Origin: an uncultured Collinsella sp. | GTDB taxonomy: Bacteria > Actinomycetota > Coriobacteriia > Coriobacteriales > Coriobacteriaceae | Direction of reading: 5' to 3' | Assembly: GCA_902491765.1 (NCBI GenBank) | Contig: CABUIY010000003.1 | Location: 62,001-126,000 of the forward strand | Length of the DNA stretch: 64,000 bases | Shown here: in pieces, positions 54,432 to 63,919 of the stretch | Position numbering within the stretch: the stretch's first letter is position 1 | Layout of the letters: each line of letters opens with the position of its first letter | The notes under the pieces: generated by a model | Seen by the model: the letters and a program-made list of their open reading frames with translations, nothing else | The model's database searches: none | What the model was told of the DNA's origin: nothing | Position numbers and translations under genes: made by a program

Positions 54432-54619
54432 GGCGTGAATCCTTTCTTGCGCCGGGGTTGCTGGCGTCGCGTGAAGCGGCTTGCGGCGGCGACCTGGATG
54501 GTTGCGCGGGCGCGCCGCGGTGTTTGGGCGCCCATTGTCTCAAATATTCGTGGAGCTTACGTGCGCATTCGGTTTCTAAACGGCGTTCGTCCTGAAAAAC
54601 GCGCCGCTGGCAGAGAGTC

Positions 54620-54650
54620 TTGTCGCTTTAGTTTGGTGGTGTGCTACACT
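54620..54650 (+). promoter_or_regulatory. Promoter for the YerC-like regulator gene
   Basis: TTGTCG (54620-54625), a 19-bp spacer and extended -10 TGCTACACT (54642-54650). The leader to the ATG is about 105 nt and contains CGGGCGAACGATGCCCG, a possible hairpin. The 324-bp gap holds nothing else recognised. Confidence 0.5.
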
Positions 54651-54755
54651 GCTACGGGCAAAAGCCACAGGCGTTGCCCTATTGCATAGAACGGGCGAAC
54701 GATGCCCGATGTCAGTATCAACTTCGATGCCTTTTGGCGGGTTTGGCGGTGATCG

Positions 54756-55055
54756 ATGAATATCGAGAACATGTTTGACAAGCCTGATGTCAAGCAGCTG
54801 GTCCACGCATTTAGTCTTTTGGATGACGAGAAAGATATCCAAGCGTTTTTGACCGATATCTGCACGCCGCGCGAGATTTGCGATCTATCGCAGCGTCTGC
54901 AGGTCGCGCGTTACCTGGACGAGGGCGAGCCTTATGTTGAGGTTCAGGCCCGCACCGGTGCTTCGTCCACTACGGTGAGCCGCGTTTCAAAGGCGCTCAA
55001 CGGCGAGTACGGTGGCTACCGCAAGATCCTCATTAAACTGGAGGATGGCGAATAA
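54756..55055 (+). CDS. YerC/TrpR-like DNA-binding protein
   Basis: 99 aa. LLDDEKDIQAFLTDICTPREI and RLQVARYLDEGEPYVEVQARTGASSTTVSRVSKAL form the TrpR-superfamily helix-turn-helix of the YerC/YecD group. These are small dimeric repressors of uncertain target. The upstream leader is about 100 nt. A strong terminator separates it from the nuclease-helicase operon. Confidence 0.88.
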   Translation: MNIENMFDKPDVKQLVHAFSLLDDEKDIQAFLTDICTPREICDLSQRLQVARYLDEGEPYVEVQARTGASSTTVSRVSKALNGEYGGYRKILIKLEDGE

Positions 55056-55078
55056 GCTGCGCCAAAAACGAATTGTAC

Positions 55079-55107
55079 AAAACCGCTCCTCCGGGGGCGG
55101 TTTTTAT
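55079..55107 (+). terminator. Terminator after the YerC-like gene
   Basis: AAACCGCTCC pairs with GGGGCGGTTT and is followed by TTTTAT. Confidence 0.85.
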
Positions 55108-55238
55108 ATGCCCGCAATCGGCTGGTGCGTTGGGGTCAGGTTGCTTTGTACCAAAAGATGGAGCTGCGGTGGCAATGTGTCCGCTTGGGCGGGTAGGATA
55201 GATGCATTGATTATTGCGAACAGTTTGAGCGGAGGACC

Positions 55239-58200
55239 ATGCCTGTTCGAATCTATACCACCAATGCCGGCACGGATTTGAGTGATGCCGAGTCGGCGTT
55301 GCTTGCCGACCTTGTTGACTGCCACGGACGTGCCGTGCTGCTGGCACCTACGTTTGCCGAGCTCGACCTGTGCCGTCATGATGCGGCGGAAGCCGGGATT
55401 TCGCTGGGTATTGACTACAAGACGCCTACATCGTGGTTTCGCTCGCTTTGGGAGCTTTTGGGCGACGGGCGCGGTTTCGTCGACAACCTGCAGCGCCAGA
55501 TGCTGTTCTCGGACATGGTCACGCGTCTCGACGATGCCGACCTGCAGCCACTTTCGCGCAGCCAGGGCACAGTGCGCATGCTCGCGCGCATGGCCCGCGA
55601 CGTGTTGCCGGGCGTTGCGGGGACGGGTGCCGAACGATGCCGTGGCGACAACTGCCGGCCTGAGCCAAAAAGCGATGCCGAGGCTCGTGTGTTCGAGCTT
55701 TTGCGCGCCTACGCGGGCGGTTTGGACCGTCGAGATATGGTTGAGCCCTGCGAGGCAGCTGACATTATGACCAGTGTCCTGGCCGATAGCCTGCTGGCGT
55801 GCACTCGCGCCGTATGCGTGCGCGGTATCACGTCGTTTACGCACGGTCTGCTCGAGCTGCTGTCTGCCGTGGCGAACAATGGGGGAGAGGTCGTCGTGCT
55901 GCTTGCCCGCGAGCAGGCGGCGATGCGCGAGGAGCTTGCCGCGGCATTTGATGCCCGCGATGTGTTGTTTGAGATCGCGCCGCTAGGGGAGGGTGTCGGC
56001 GCGTCTGATGCCGCTTGCGGGACCGCCGCTCAGCCTGCCTTTATTGAGGTCGCTGGCCCCCATGCCCGTGCTCATGCTTATGCGGACGCAATTGATGATC
56101 TGGTAAAAACGTGCCGGGGTTCCGAGGTCGACGGCGTCGCGACGCCTGCCGACCCTGTGCGCGTGCTCGTTGTTTCTGCCCGGGCACCCCAGCTGTTCGT
56201 TGAGCTCGCCTCTCGTCTGGCGGCTCGTCATATCGCTGCCGAGACAACTGAGTTCACGGCGTTTTCTCAATCCATTGCGGGCAGGCAGTTTGCGGCGCTT
56301 GCCGGCCTGATCGAGCGCATGAAGGCCGCCGATGAGGGCATGGCGTCAAAGACCGAGTGGTGGCCCGCGCCGGAGCTTACCGACTGGATCTACAGTCCGC
56401 TTTCGGGTGCCGACGCCGCGAGCGCCCGCGGCTTCGACAAGAACATACGCCTGTCGCGCAACAAGACCACTGCGGGCGTTAAGAGCCTGCTGCAGAGCGT
56501 CCAGGGTCAGGTGAGGGGCGCGCGCAAGGCGGCGAGCGACGAAAACTGGTTTAAGAACGTGCCGTGTGTGGTCTCGGACGTGTTCCAGGCGCTGTGGCGC
56601 GACAAACCCGTGACGGCGCTCAAGGCCATGCTCGCCGTTGCCGAGGCGCTGCCCGATCGCGCTCTAGGCGGCCTTGACGGCCAGGCCCGTCGCCAGGCAG
56701 AGACGGCTTTGCTGCGCCATGCCATCGACATCCTTATGAACGATGCTCGCGCACTCGACGTGTCGCAGGCCGCGACCGTGCCGGTTCTCGACGGCGTTCG
56801 AACCAAGGTGGACAAGCGCAGTACCGCTTACGATTACGCGACCTACGAGGTCGATCGCACGCCACGGGCACAAGTGCGCTTCGTGTCGCTTGCCGATGCG
56901 TCGGTTTTGCGTCCTGGCGGCTACGATGCCGTGCTGTTTGCCGATGTCGACCTGGACAGCTATCCGCTTTCGCACGAAGAGGGCCCGCTTGCCACATTGA
57001 CGGCCGAGTTGCGCCGCGACGGCGTGTCTTTGGAGCCCGCCGCCCTGCTGCGCGTGCGCTTTGGCCGTGCGATGCAGGCGGCGAGCGGTCCGGTCGCGCT
57101 CGCCCGCGTGACGCACGATCGCCAGGCGCGCGAGTGCTACCCGGCAGCCGTATGGACCGAGCTGCGGGCACATGCCGAGGCCGCTGGCGCTGCCAAGCCC
57201 ACGTGCGTGGGCGAGGGCGATATCATCGCCGACTTTGATCCCGCGGCAGGTGAAGGCCTCAAGCGCGAGCGCGTGACCTGTGAAGCCCCTCAGCATCTGA
57301 GTGCCGAGGCCGTGCCGTATTTGGTCCTGCGCCGTCGCGATGGCGAGGGCGAGGATGCGCCGCTGGTGCCGCGCTTGACGTCTGCCTCGCAGATCGAGGC
57401 CTATTCGACCTGTCCGCTATGCTGGTTCGTCTCGTATCGCGTCAAGCCCCAGTCGATCGACGCTGGCTTTGGCAACATGGAGAAGGGCAACTTTGTCCAC
57501 GACGTGCTGGAGCATCTGCATGCCCGTCTGCCCCAAGAAGGCATGGAGCGCGTGACGCCCGAGAATCTGCCGCGTGCACAGGAGCTGCTGCACGAGGTCT
57601 TTGACGAGACGTTGGCCGAGCACGCCGGCAAGCGCGGCACGGAGGGCCCGCTGGTGCCGCTCTCTGCGGTGGAGGAGCGCCAGGTGGCCGAGATCTTGCC
57701 GCAGCTGGAGGGCGTGCTTGCCTACGAGTCCGAGGCACTTGCCCCCTTTGCCCCGCGCTACCTGGAGTTTGCGTTCAACGAGCTCCAGGTCGAGTATGCC
57801 GGTTGGCCGCTCGGCGGGCGCATCGACCGCGTAGATGTGGATGCCGAGAATCGCGCCGTGGTAATCGACTACAAGCATCGTTCGGGTGTCGAGGAGTTTA
57901 AGCTTGCCGACCCCACGGTGCGTGACGAGGAGACGGGCGAGGCCCCCATCGACGACCCGCGCTGGCTGCCGCCCCATACCCAAACGCTCATCTACGCGCA
58001 GGCCATGCGTCGGGCACTGGGCTTGGATACCCGTGCAGCGCTCTATTTTTCGACCAAGGGCGGCAAGCCCGCGCTGCGCGGTGCGGCGAGCGCCGAGTTG
58101 CTCGAGGAAGAGCGCGGTGACGGTCGCATCCCGGGCCTCAAGAAGGGCTTCCCGGGCGAGGGCGGCAGCATGGACTTCGATGCCCTGCTCGATCGCGTGG

Positions 58201-58334
58201 AGGCCGGCATCGCCGAGCGCCTGCGCGAGCTCGAGGCGGGCAACGTTGCCGCCGTCGACCCGGCGTCGGCTCAGGCCGCGCATGCGCGCTGCTCGTATAA
58301 CCACGAAGGAACGTTTGTAAGGAGGGACGTGTAG
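55239..58334 (+). CDS. AddB-like PD-(D/E)XK nuclease protein
   Basis: 1031 aa from the ATG at 55239 (GGAGGACC upstream). The N-terminal two-thirds has a degenerate helicase-like fold; I see no Walker A P-loop, although LLAPTFAELD and VRVLVVSARAPQL look like helicase strands. The C-terminal nuclease domain (about 720-1030) has the metal site GGRIDRVDV...VIDYKHRSG, the Cys pair in STCPLCWFVSY and a late cysteine in HARCSYNHEG, perhaps the remains of an Fe-S staple. It is followed 3 bp later by an AddA-like helicase, so together they form an AddAB-type double-strand-break resection complex. Confidence 0.82.
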   Translation: MPVRIYTTNAGTDLSDAESALLADLVDCHGRAVLLAPTFAELDLCRHDAAEAGISLGIDYKTPTSWFRSLWELLGDGRGFVDNLQRQMLFSDMVTRLDDADLQPLSRSQGTVRMLARMARDVLPGVAGTGAERCRGDNCRPEPKSDAEARVFELLRAYAGGLDRRDMVEPCEAADIMTSVLADSLLACTRAVCVRGITSFTHGLLELLSAVANNGGEVVVLLAREQAAMREELAAAFDARDVLFEIAPLGEGVGASDAACGTAAQPAFIEVAGPHARAHAYADAIDDLVKTCRGSEVDGVATPADPVRVLVVSARAPQLFVELASRLAARHIAAETTEFTAFSQSIAGRQFAALAGLIERMKAADEGMASKTEWWPAPELTDWIYSPLSGADAASARGFDKNIRLSRNKTTAGVKSLLQSVQGQVRGARKAASDENWFKNVPCVVSDVFQALWRDKPVTALKAMLAVAEALPDRALGGLDGQARRQAETALLRHAIDILMNDARALDVSQAATVPVLDGVRTKVDKRSTAYDYATYEVDRTPRAQVRFVSLADASVLRPGGYDAVLFADVDLDSYPLSHEEGPLATLTAELRRDGVSLEPAALLRVRFGRAMQAASGPVALARVTHDRQARECYPAAVWTELRAHAEAAGAAKPTCVGEGDIIADFDPAAGEGLKRERVTCEAPQHLSAEAVPYLVLRRRDGEGEDAPLVPRLTSASQIEAYSTCPLCWFVSYRVKPQSIDAGFGNMEKGNFVHDVLEHLHARLPQEGMERVTPENLPRAQELLHEVFDETLAEHAGKRGTEGPLVPLSAVEERQVAEILPQLEGVLAYESEALAPFAPRYLEFAFNELQVEYAGWPLGGRIDRVDVDAENRAVVIDYKHRSGVEEFKLADPTVRDEETGEAPIDDPRWLPPHTQTLIYAQAMRRALGLDTRAALYFSTKGGKPALRGAASAELLEEERGDGRIPGLKKGFPGEGGSMDFDALLDRVEAGIAERLRELEAGNVAAVDPASAQAAHARCSYNHEGTFVRRDV

Positions 58335-58337
58335 ACC

Positions 58338-61300
58338 ATGGATCTTTCGACTTTGATGCCGCAACAGCTGCAGATTGTCAAAACGCTCGACCGCCCGCTG
58401 TTTGTCTCGGCGGGCGCCGGTTCGGGTAAGACCTTTACCCTCACGCGCCGCATCGTCTATGCGCTCTCGCCCGAATCCGGTCCGTTCGTTGAGCATCTGG
58501 ACCAGGTGCTCGCCATTACCTTTACCAAAGATGCCGCGGCCGAGATCCGCGACCGCGTGCGCCGTGCGCTTATCGACGAGGGTATGGACGAGGAAGCACT
58601 GACCGTCGACGACGCGTGGATTTCGACCATTCACGGCATGTGCTCGCGTATCCTGCGCGCGCACGCGCTGGAGCTGGGCATCGACCCCGAGTTCACGGTG
58701 CTCACCGATACCGACGAGCTCATGGATCAGGCTGTTGAGCATGTGCTGGGTCGCGCGACGGCACCCGATGCCGCCCCCGAGCTCGCGGCATCGCTCAAGG
58801 CCCTCTATGCCTGGTATCCCATGGCGGGCGAGGGCGGTTCCTTTGGCGGCGGTACGACCATCAAGGGTCTGGTGCGCGACCTGCTGGAGCTGTCGAGCCA
58901 GTTGCCGGGCGGTATGGACGACGTGCGCGTGGCGCGCGGCCAGGCCGATACCTCGGCACTCGCCGATGCCTATCGCGCGGCGCTGGGTGCGAGCAAGGCC
59001 TCGACCGAGAAGGCGCAGGCGGCGCTCGATGCCATCGACGCGTTCGAGGCGAGCGGCAAGACCATGGCCGATGCGGCGCGACTCATGATGTCGTGCACCA
59101 TGCCGCGCGCGAGCAAGGCATTCCCTAAGGAGCAAGCCGAGCTGCTCAAGGCCGAGGCCGCCGATGCGTTTATCAATATCGTGCTTGCCTGCGGTGGCCC
59201 GGCGCTCGATGCGCTGGTGGGCCTGGCCCGTTCCGTGGAGGCGGAGTACCGTGCGCTCAAGGCCGACCAGTCCGCGCTCGACAATAACGATCTGCTGCGC
59301 ATGGCATATGAGGCGCTGCGCGATTATCCCGCCATCCGAGCCGCCTACGAGGGCCGCTTTAAGATGGTCATGATCGACGAGTTCCAGGATACCGACCAGA
59401 TGCAGGTCGACCTGATCCGTTACCTGACCGGCGCGGGGGAGCGTGCGCTTTGTACCGTGGGCGATGCGCAGCAGTCGATCTACCGCTTCCGCGGCGCCGA
59501 GGTCGAGGTCTTCCGTCGCCAGGAGCGCAAGGTGGGCTCGTCTACCGCGCCCGAGGCGACTGCCGCGGCCGACGCCCCTGCTGGCGAGCTCGTTAAGCTC
59601 GTGCGCAACTTCCGCAGCCATGACGAGGTGCTGCGTTACGTGGCGCGCGTCTTTGATGGCGACGATGGCGGCCTGATGCAGGGCTTTTTGGATCTTGAGG
59701 CGAGCGACGGCCGCAAGGACACGCTGGTGGCGGACGCCTCGCGTCGCCAGGCCCTCTTTGTTGCCGGCGGCAGTACGCAGGAGCGCACGCAGGCCAAGGC
59801 CCGTGCGATCGCCGAACGCTTCCGCGCACTTGCCGATGCCGGCCAGCCCCAGGGCGGCATGGTGCTGCTGCTGGGCCGCATGACCAACGCAGATGTCTAC
59901 GCGCAGGCTTTCCGCGATCAGGGGCTCGACTGCGTCATCGCGGGCGGCTCGGTCTTTGCCCAGGCTGCCGAGGTGCAGACGGTGCGTGCCCTGGTCTGCG
60001 CGCTCGCCAATCCGGCCGATACGGCGCAGGGCCTTATGCCGCTGCTCGCCTCGCCGATGTTTGCGCTCGGCGCCCAGGAGTTCCTGGCGCTGGCGACCAA
60101 GCTCGATAGCGAGACAGGGGAGACGTCGCGCCGCAACATCGATGCGGGCATCATGAGTGATTTCGACGTGCCGGGTTTGCAAGACTTGCCGCTGGTGACG
60201 CGCGCCCGCGAGGTGCTGCGGTATGCGCTTCGTCGCGTGGGCCGCGATTCGTTCGCCGCCATCGCGCGCGACGTGGTCAACGCCTCCGGCTGGTTTGTGC
60301 GTCTGGCACAGCGCGGTCCCGAAGGCAAGGCCATTGCCGCCAACGTGCTCAAGGCGCTCGACGCCGTGGCCGAGGCGGAGGCCGAGTTCGGTAACTCGCC
60401 GCGTTCCATCGCGCTGGCCTTCGACCGCTTCTTGGCGGGCAAGGAAGCCCCGGGTGCCCTCAACGAGGAGGGCGACGGCGCGGTGCGCATCATGACGGTT
60501 CACGCCTCTAAGGGTCTGGAATATCCGGTCGTGGCGGTCGCCGAGTGCTTTGGCGTGCGTAAGCCCTCGGGTGCGGCACAGATGGGTCGCGTCGAGGGAG
60601 GAGCGCAGGTCGTGGCGCTGCCGGCACGCTTCGACGGCGTTAAGCTCACCGACGGAACCTTTGTGAAGGGCGACGACGTCAAAAAGCAGTTTGAGCACGC
60701 GTTTAAGGGCAAGGGCACGTCGCTGTGGCTACCGCCGGAGCTCATGGAGGATGTCTGCGCGACGGGTTCTCCCGCCGAGGCATTCGTTCGCCTGCGCAAC
60801 GACGACCTGCAGCTTTCGCTCGAGGAGCGGGCTCGTCTGCTCTATGTCGCCATGACGCGTGCGCGCGAGCTGGTGATCTTGGCGATGGATGCCGGCGTGA
60901 GCCGCGGCAAGGTGGCGGCGCCGACCTTCGATGTCGAGACGGATCTGACCTACGACGTGCTGCGCCGTATTTTGCCGACCGACGCTCTGGACACGCCGCA
61001 GCTCGATAGCGACCGCCTGGTGTTCGACAACTCCCAGCCGGGCGACTACGAGCTCATTTCGCTCACGGACTTTACCTTTGGCGAGCAGGCGTTTGAGGCA
61101 AACGCTTCGCTGGATGCCGAGGGCAGGCTTGTCCGCGGCGATGCGGAGCCGGAGGGTGCCGGTGCAGATGCCCGCGCCGCCGTTCCCGGTCCTGCCGACC
61201 CCGAGCCCGATGCGTTTGAGCTCGTGTATCCCCAGGCGGTGGGCGTGCGCATGGGCACCTGCCCGTATCCGGAGCGCGATTCGTACGGCTACTCGTCAAT

Positions 61301-61970
61301 TGCCGCGGCGCTGCATGCCGAGTCCGAGGACCGTGCCGCCGAGGCGCACGTGCCCATGGACGAGGCTGGCGATGATGCAGAGTCGGATGGCTCGGAGATG
61401 GCCGATGCGGACGTGGCCGTCGTTGAGCCCGCCGGCAACCCCATGGCGCTGGGCTCGGCGTTCCACGCCGCCTGCCAGTGGCTCATCGAGATGGGTGCCG
61501 ACGCGTTGCCCGCTGCGCGCGCCGATGCACTGGCGCGTCTGTGGCGCCTGACGCCGGAGCAGCGCGAACGCTTCGACGTTGCCCTGAACCGCTGGCTCAA
61601 GTCGGCTGTTCGTGCCGACCTGCTCGCGTGGCCGCGCGTTCGCGCCGAGGTGCCGTTCTTTTCGCTGGGCTGCGAGGACGAGGACATCGCTCGCTACGGT
61701 GCCTATGCCGAGGGCGCCATCGATGCACTGGCCACCGACCCGGCCGATCCGTCGCGCGCCCTGGTCATTGATTACAAGACGGGTGGCACGCCGGATGAGA
61801 CGCCGGAACAGCTGCTCGAGAAGCACGCCCTGCAGGCGCGCGTTTACGCTGATGTTCTGCACAAGGCGGGCTTTGAGGCCGTGACCGTCAAGTTCGTCCG
61901 CGTGGAGCAAGCGAACCCCGCCATCTTCGTCGGACCCGCCGAACCCCAAGTAGTCACCTACAACCTCTAG
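58338..61970 (+). CDS. AddA-like UvrD helicase-nuclease
   Basis: 1210 aa from the ATG at 58338 (AAGGAGGGACG upstream). Superfamily 1 helicase motifs: Q motif PQQLQIVK, Walker A SAGAGSGKTFTLTRR near 24-34, Walker B MIDEFQDTDQMQ near 344, GDAQQSIYRFRGA, and VMTVHASKGLEYPVV-type motif V. The C-terminal PD-(D/E)XK nuclease has FHAACQW and VIDYKTGG near 1142. Length and the nuclease-helicase fusion are those of AddA/RexA, which pairs with the protein encoded just upstream for homologous recombination at Chi-like sites. Confidence 0.9.
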   Translation: MDLSTLMPQQLQIVKTLDRPLFVSAGAGSGKTFTLTRRIVYALSPESGPFVEHLDQVLAITFTKDAAAEIRDRVRRALIDEGMDEEALTVDDAWISTIHGMCSRILRAHALELGIDPEFTVLTDTDELMDQAVEHVLGRATAPDAAPELAASLKALYAWYPMAGEGGSFGGGTTIKGLVRDLLELSSQLPGGMDDVRVARGQADTSALADAYRAALGASKASTEKAQAALDAIDAFEASGKTMADAARLMMSCTMPRASKAFPKEQAELLKAEAADAFINIVLACGGPALDALVGLARSVEAEYRALKADQSALDNNDLLRMAYEALRDYPAIRAAYEGRFKMVMIDEFQDTDQMQVDLIRYLTGAGERALCTVGDAQQSIYRFRGAEVEVFRRQERKVGSSTAPEATAAADAPAGELVKLVRNFRSHDEVLRYVARVFDGDDGGLMQGFLDLEASDGRKDTLVADASRRQALFVAGGSTQERTQAKARAIAERFRALADAGQPQGGMVLLLGRMTNADVYAQAFRDQGLDCVIAGGSVFAQAAEVQTVRALVCALANPADTAQGLMPLLASPMFALGAQEFLALATKLDSETGETSRRNIDAGIMSDFDVPGLQDLPLVTRAREVLRYALRRVGRDSFAAIARDVVNASGWFVRLAQRGPEGKAIAANVLKALDAVAEAEAEFGNSPRSIALAFDRFLAGKEAPGALNEEGDGAVRIMTVHASKGLEYPVVAVAECFGVRKPSGAAQMGRVEGGAQVVALPARFDGVKLTDGTFVKGDDVKKQFEHAFKGKGTSLWLPPELMEDVCATGSPAEAFVRLRNDDLQLSLEERARLLYVAMTRARELVILAMDAGVSRGKVAAPTFDVETDLTYDVLRRILPTDALDTPQLDSDRLVFDNSQPGDYELISLTDFTFGEQAFEANASLDAEGRLVRGDAEPEGAGADARAAVPGPADPEPDAFELVYPQAVGVRMGTCPYPERDSYGYSSIAAALHAESEDRAAEAHVPMDEAGDDAESDGSEMADADVAVVEPAGNPMALGSAFHAACQWLIEMGADALPAARADALARLWRLTPEQRERFDVALNRWLKSAVRADLLAWPRVRAEVPFFSLGCEDEDIARYGAYAEGAIDALATDPADPSRALVIDYKTGGTPDETPEQLLEKHALQARVYADVLHKAGFEAVTVKFVRVEQANPAIFVGPAEPQVVTYNL

Positions 61971-61980
61971 CCACCTCAGG

Positions 61981-62047
61981 CTTTACGGTGCTATTTGGTT
62001 GGTTTTGCGGCCGTAAAGCCCTCAATCGTCCAAATGGCACCGCAACG
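61981..62047. repeat. 67-nt palindrome, diverged copy 4
   Basis: CGGTGCTATTTGG (61986-61998) pairs with CCAAATGGCACCG (one wobble) at the same positions as the arms of the other three copies, and the total length is again 67. An extra inner hairpin GGCTTTACGG/CCGTAAAGCC (61978-61987, 62010-62019) is present. It lies 11 bp after the addA-like stop. Confidence 0.6.
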
Positions 62048-62106
62048 CATGGGAGAGCCTGAGGCGGTACAATGGCTCGAACGGTTCAAACGAATAAGGA
62101 GCCATC

Positions 62107-62616
62107 ATGCAGCTCACCAAAACGCTTAAGGTGACGCCGGAGGAGCTTTTTGACGCTCTGGCGGGGTCCATCATGCAGGATATCGAGAACGCCACGGGCA
62201 AGCGTCCCAGCCGCAACAAGCTCAACGGCTATAAGTACGAGAAGCGCGCCCAGTCCGCAAAAGGCAAGGCCAAGGGCACGGCGATCAAGGTTAAGATCAA
62301 GCACTTTGACTACCCGTGCCTCTATGAGGTCCGTTTTCAGTATGCGGCGGGCATCAATACCATGCGCTATGAGGCTGCACCTGCTGGCGATGGTGCCTGC
62401 GAGCTCACCTATACCGAGGATTTTCAGGGTGTGGGTGGCAACACGTCTGGCACGCGCGGCAAGCTCGGCCTCTTCTTCTATGAGCGCAAGCTCAAGAGCC
62501 ACGCCAACCAGACGATTGATCAAATCGTCAAATACATCGAGGGTGAGCGCCGTGTAAAGGCTAATCCCGCCTTCGCCGATGATGCTGCCGAAAACGCTTC
62601 GGATGTATTCCATTGA
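62107..62616 (+). CDS. DUF3284-like protein
   Basis: 169 aa from the ATG at 62107 (AAGGAGCCATC upstream). MQLTKTLKVTPEELFDALAGSIMQDIENATGK and MRYEAAPAGDGACELTYTEDF match the START-like beta/alpha plan of DUF3284, a cytosolic family mainly in Firmicutes and gut Actinobacteria. It contains a basic stretch (KRAQSAKGKAKG). Function unknown. It probably has its own promoter in the 61981-62106 gap. Confidence 0.7.
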   Translation: MQLTKTLKVTPEELFDALAGSIMQDIENATGKRPSRNKLNGYKYEKRAQSAKGKAKGTAIKVKIKHFDYPCLYEVRFQYAAGINTMRYEAAPAGDGACELTYTEDFQGVGGNTSGTRGKLGLFFYERKLKSHANQTIDQIVKYIEGERRVKANPAFADDAAENASDVFH

Positions 62617-62719
62617 TACCCTGTGCAAAAGCTTTACCGCTCTCCACTGCAACTGTGAACACTTCAGGCTTCGAGTCAGTAGCGAGTGGCCCGACATAAT
62701 TAATTGATGGAAGTGCCAA

Positions 62720-63919
62720 ATGAATAAGAATGCCACTACGCAACTGCGCATCTATTCCGTCTTTTTCGTTCTCGCGGGATTTGTTTTAAATCGGGGAGTG
62801 TTTCTACTTTTCCTTGCAGAGAAAGGAATGTCTGTCACGGAAATTGCGCTTTATCAAGCCCTGTTTAACATTGCAACAGTCGTCCTCGAGCTGCCAACAG
62901 GGCTGATAGGCGATTTCTTTGGAAAGAAGTTTTCGATTCAAGTGGGCGTGCTGCTGCTTTTTTTCCATACGGCTGGCATGCTGTTGCTCTCCGGTCCCTT
63001 TCTTGTCGTGCTTTCCCTTGTTGAGGCACTCGCCTACTCCCTTCAATCGGGATCCGAACAAGCTCTTTTATATGAAATTGCCCGAAATGCCGGTCAAGAA
63101 GAGCGCTTTCTCACCATCAACGCTCGGCTGCTTGCCGCGCAATCAATCGCTACGGGAATGGCGATTGTGCTCGGATCTTTCATTGCCCAAGTATCTTGGA
63201 GTGCCCTCTACGTATGCGTCTCCGTTTTCTATCTTCTGCAGCTTTCCCTTCTGTATCCCATTGAGAGGAAGGAATCGACCCGTTCTGAAAGCTCTGGGGA
63301 GGAAAGGTTTGACGTAGCCAAGATGTTCAGACGCGAAACCTGGCGTGTTGGAGAATCCGCTTTTGCGGTATTGCTTCTTCTAATCGGCACAAGCATGCTC
63401 GATGGATTCTATGGGAGTTATTACAACTTGAATCAGTTGGTATTCGACGCATTTGATGCTCCCGTCTCCATAATAGGAATCTTTTTCGGTGCATCCTATG
63501 CAGTAAATGCGACGGCCTACATTGCAGCAGATTTCTTCTCATCGCGTTTCGGGAAAAGAAATACCATGCTCGGCTCGATGCTAATCGAGGCCGGTCTTTT
63601 CATGATTCTTCCGTGGTTCGCTTCAAATCCGCTGTGTTTGTTTGGCCTTAGCATGGTGCTTTGTTTTCTCCCAGAAGTGGTGTACATCACTTCGGAAAAC
63701 TTAATCCAAGACGCGATAGCGGACGATCTCCGCGCGACGATCCTTTCCGTCGCGTCTCTGGTAAGGGCTCTCTTTTCTGCAATGTTTTTCTCCATATTTG
63801 GATATGTGTTGGGGTTATATCCCATTCAGATAGCGCTCGGTGTTATTGGCGCAATCGCGATAGCAATTACCGCCGTTGTTTCTTTAAAAATGGTAGGAAT
63901 ACATGTCTCCAAGAATTGA
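62720..63919 (+). CDS. MFS transporter
   Basis: 399 aa with twelve predicted helices. The motif GLIGDFFGKKFSIQVG near residue 57-72 is the major facilitator loop 2-3 signature (D-x-x-G-[RK]-[RK] type). The sequence is visibly richer in A and T and uses AT-ending codons, unlike everything upstream, so it was probably acquired. The ATG at 62720 is preceded by ATGGAAGTGCCAA, a weak site. Substrate unknown; drug or peptide efflux is common in such proteins. The next gene overlaps its end. Confidence 0.82.
   Translation: MNKNATTQLRIYSVFFVLAGFVLNRGVFLLFLAEKGMSVTEIALYQALFNIATVVLELPTGLIGDFFGKKFSIQVGVLLLFFHTAGMLLLSGPFLVVLSLVEALAYSLQSGSEQALLYEIARNAGQEERFLTINARLLAAQSIATGMAIVLGSFIAQVSWSALYVCVSVFYLLQLSLLYPIERKESTRSESSGEERFDVAKMFRRETWRVGESAFAVLLLLIGTSMLDGFYGSYYNLNQLVFDAFDAPVSIIGIFFGASYAVNATAYIAADFFSSRFGKRNTMLGSMLIEAGLFMILPWFASNPLCLFGLSMVLCFLPEVVYITSENLIQDAIADDLRATILSVASLVRALFSAMFFSIFGYVLGLYPIQIALGVIGAIAIAITAVVSLKMVGIHVSKN

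Noticed and set aside
57417..60698. A 1093-codon open frame on the minus strand across the addB/addA genes
   Set aside because: It runs antisense to two well-supported genes, is rich in His/Arg/Ala/Leu as expected from reversed GC-rich codons, and has no recognisable domain.
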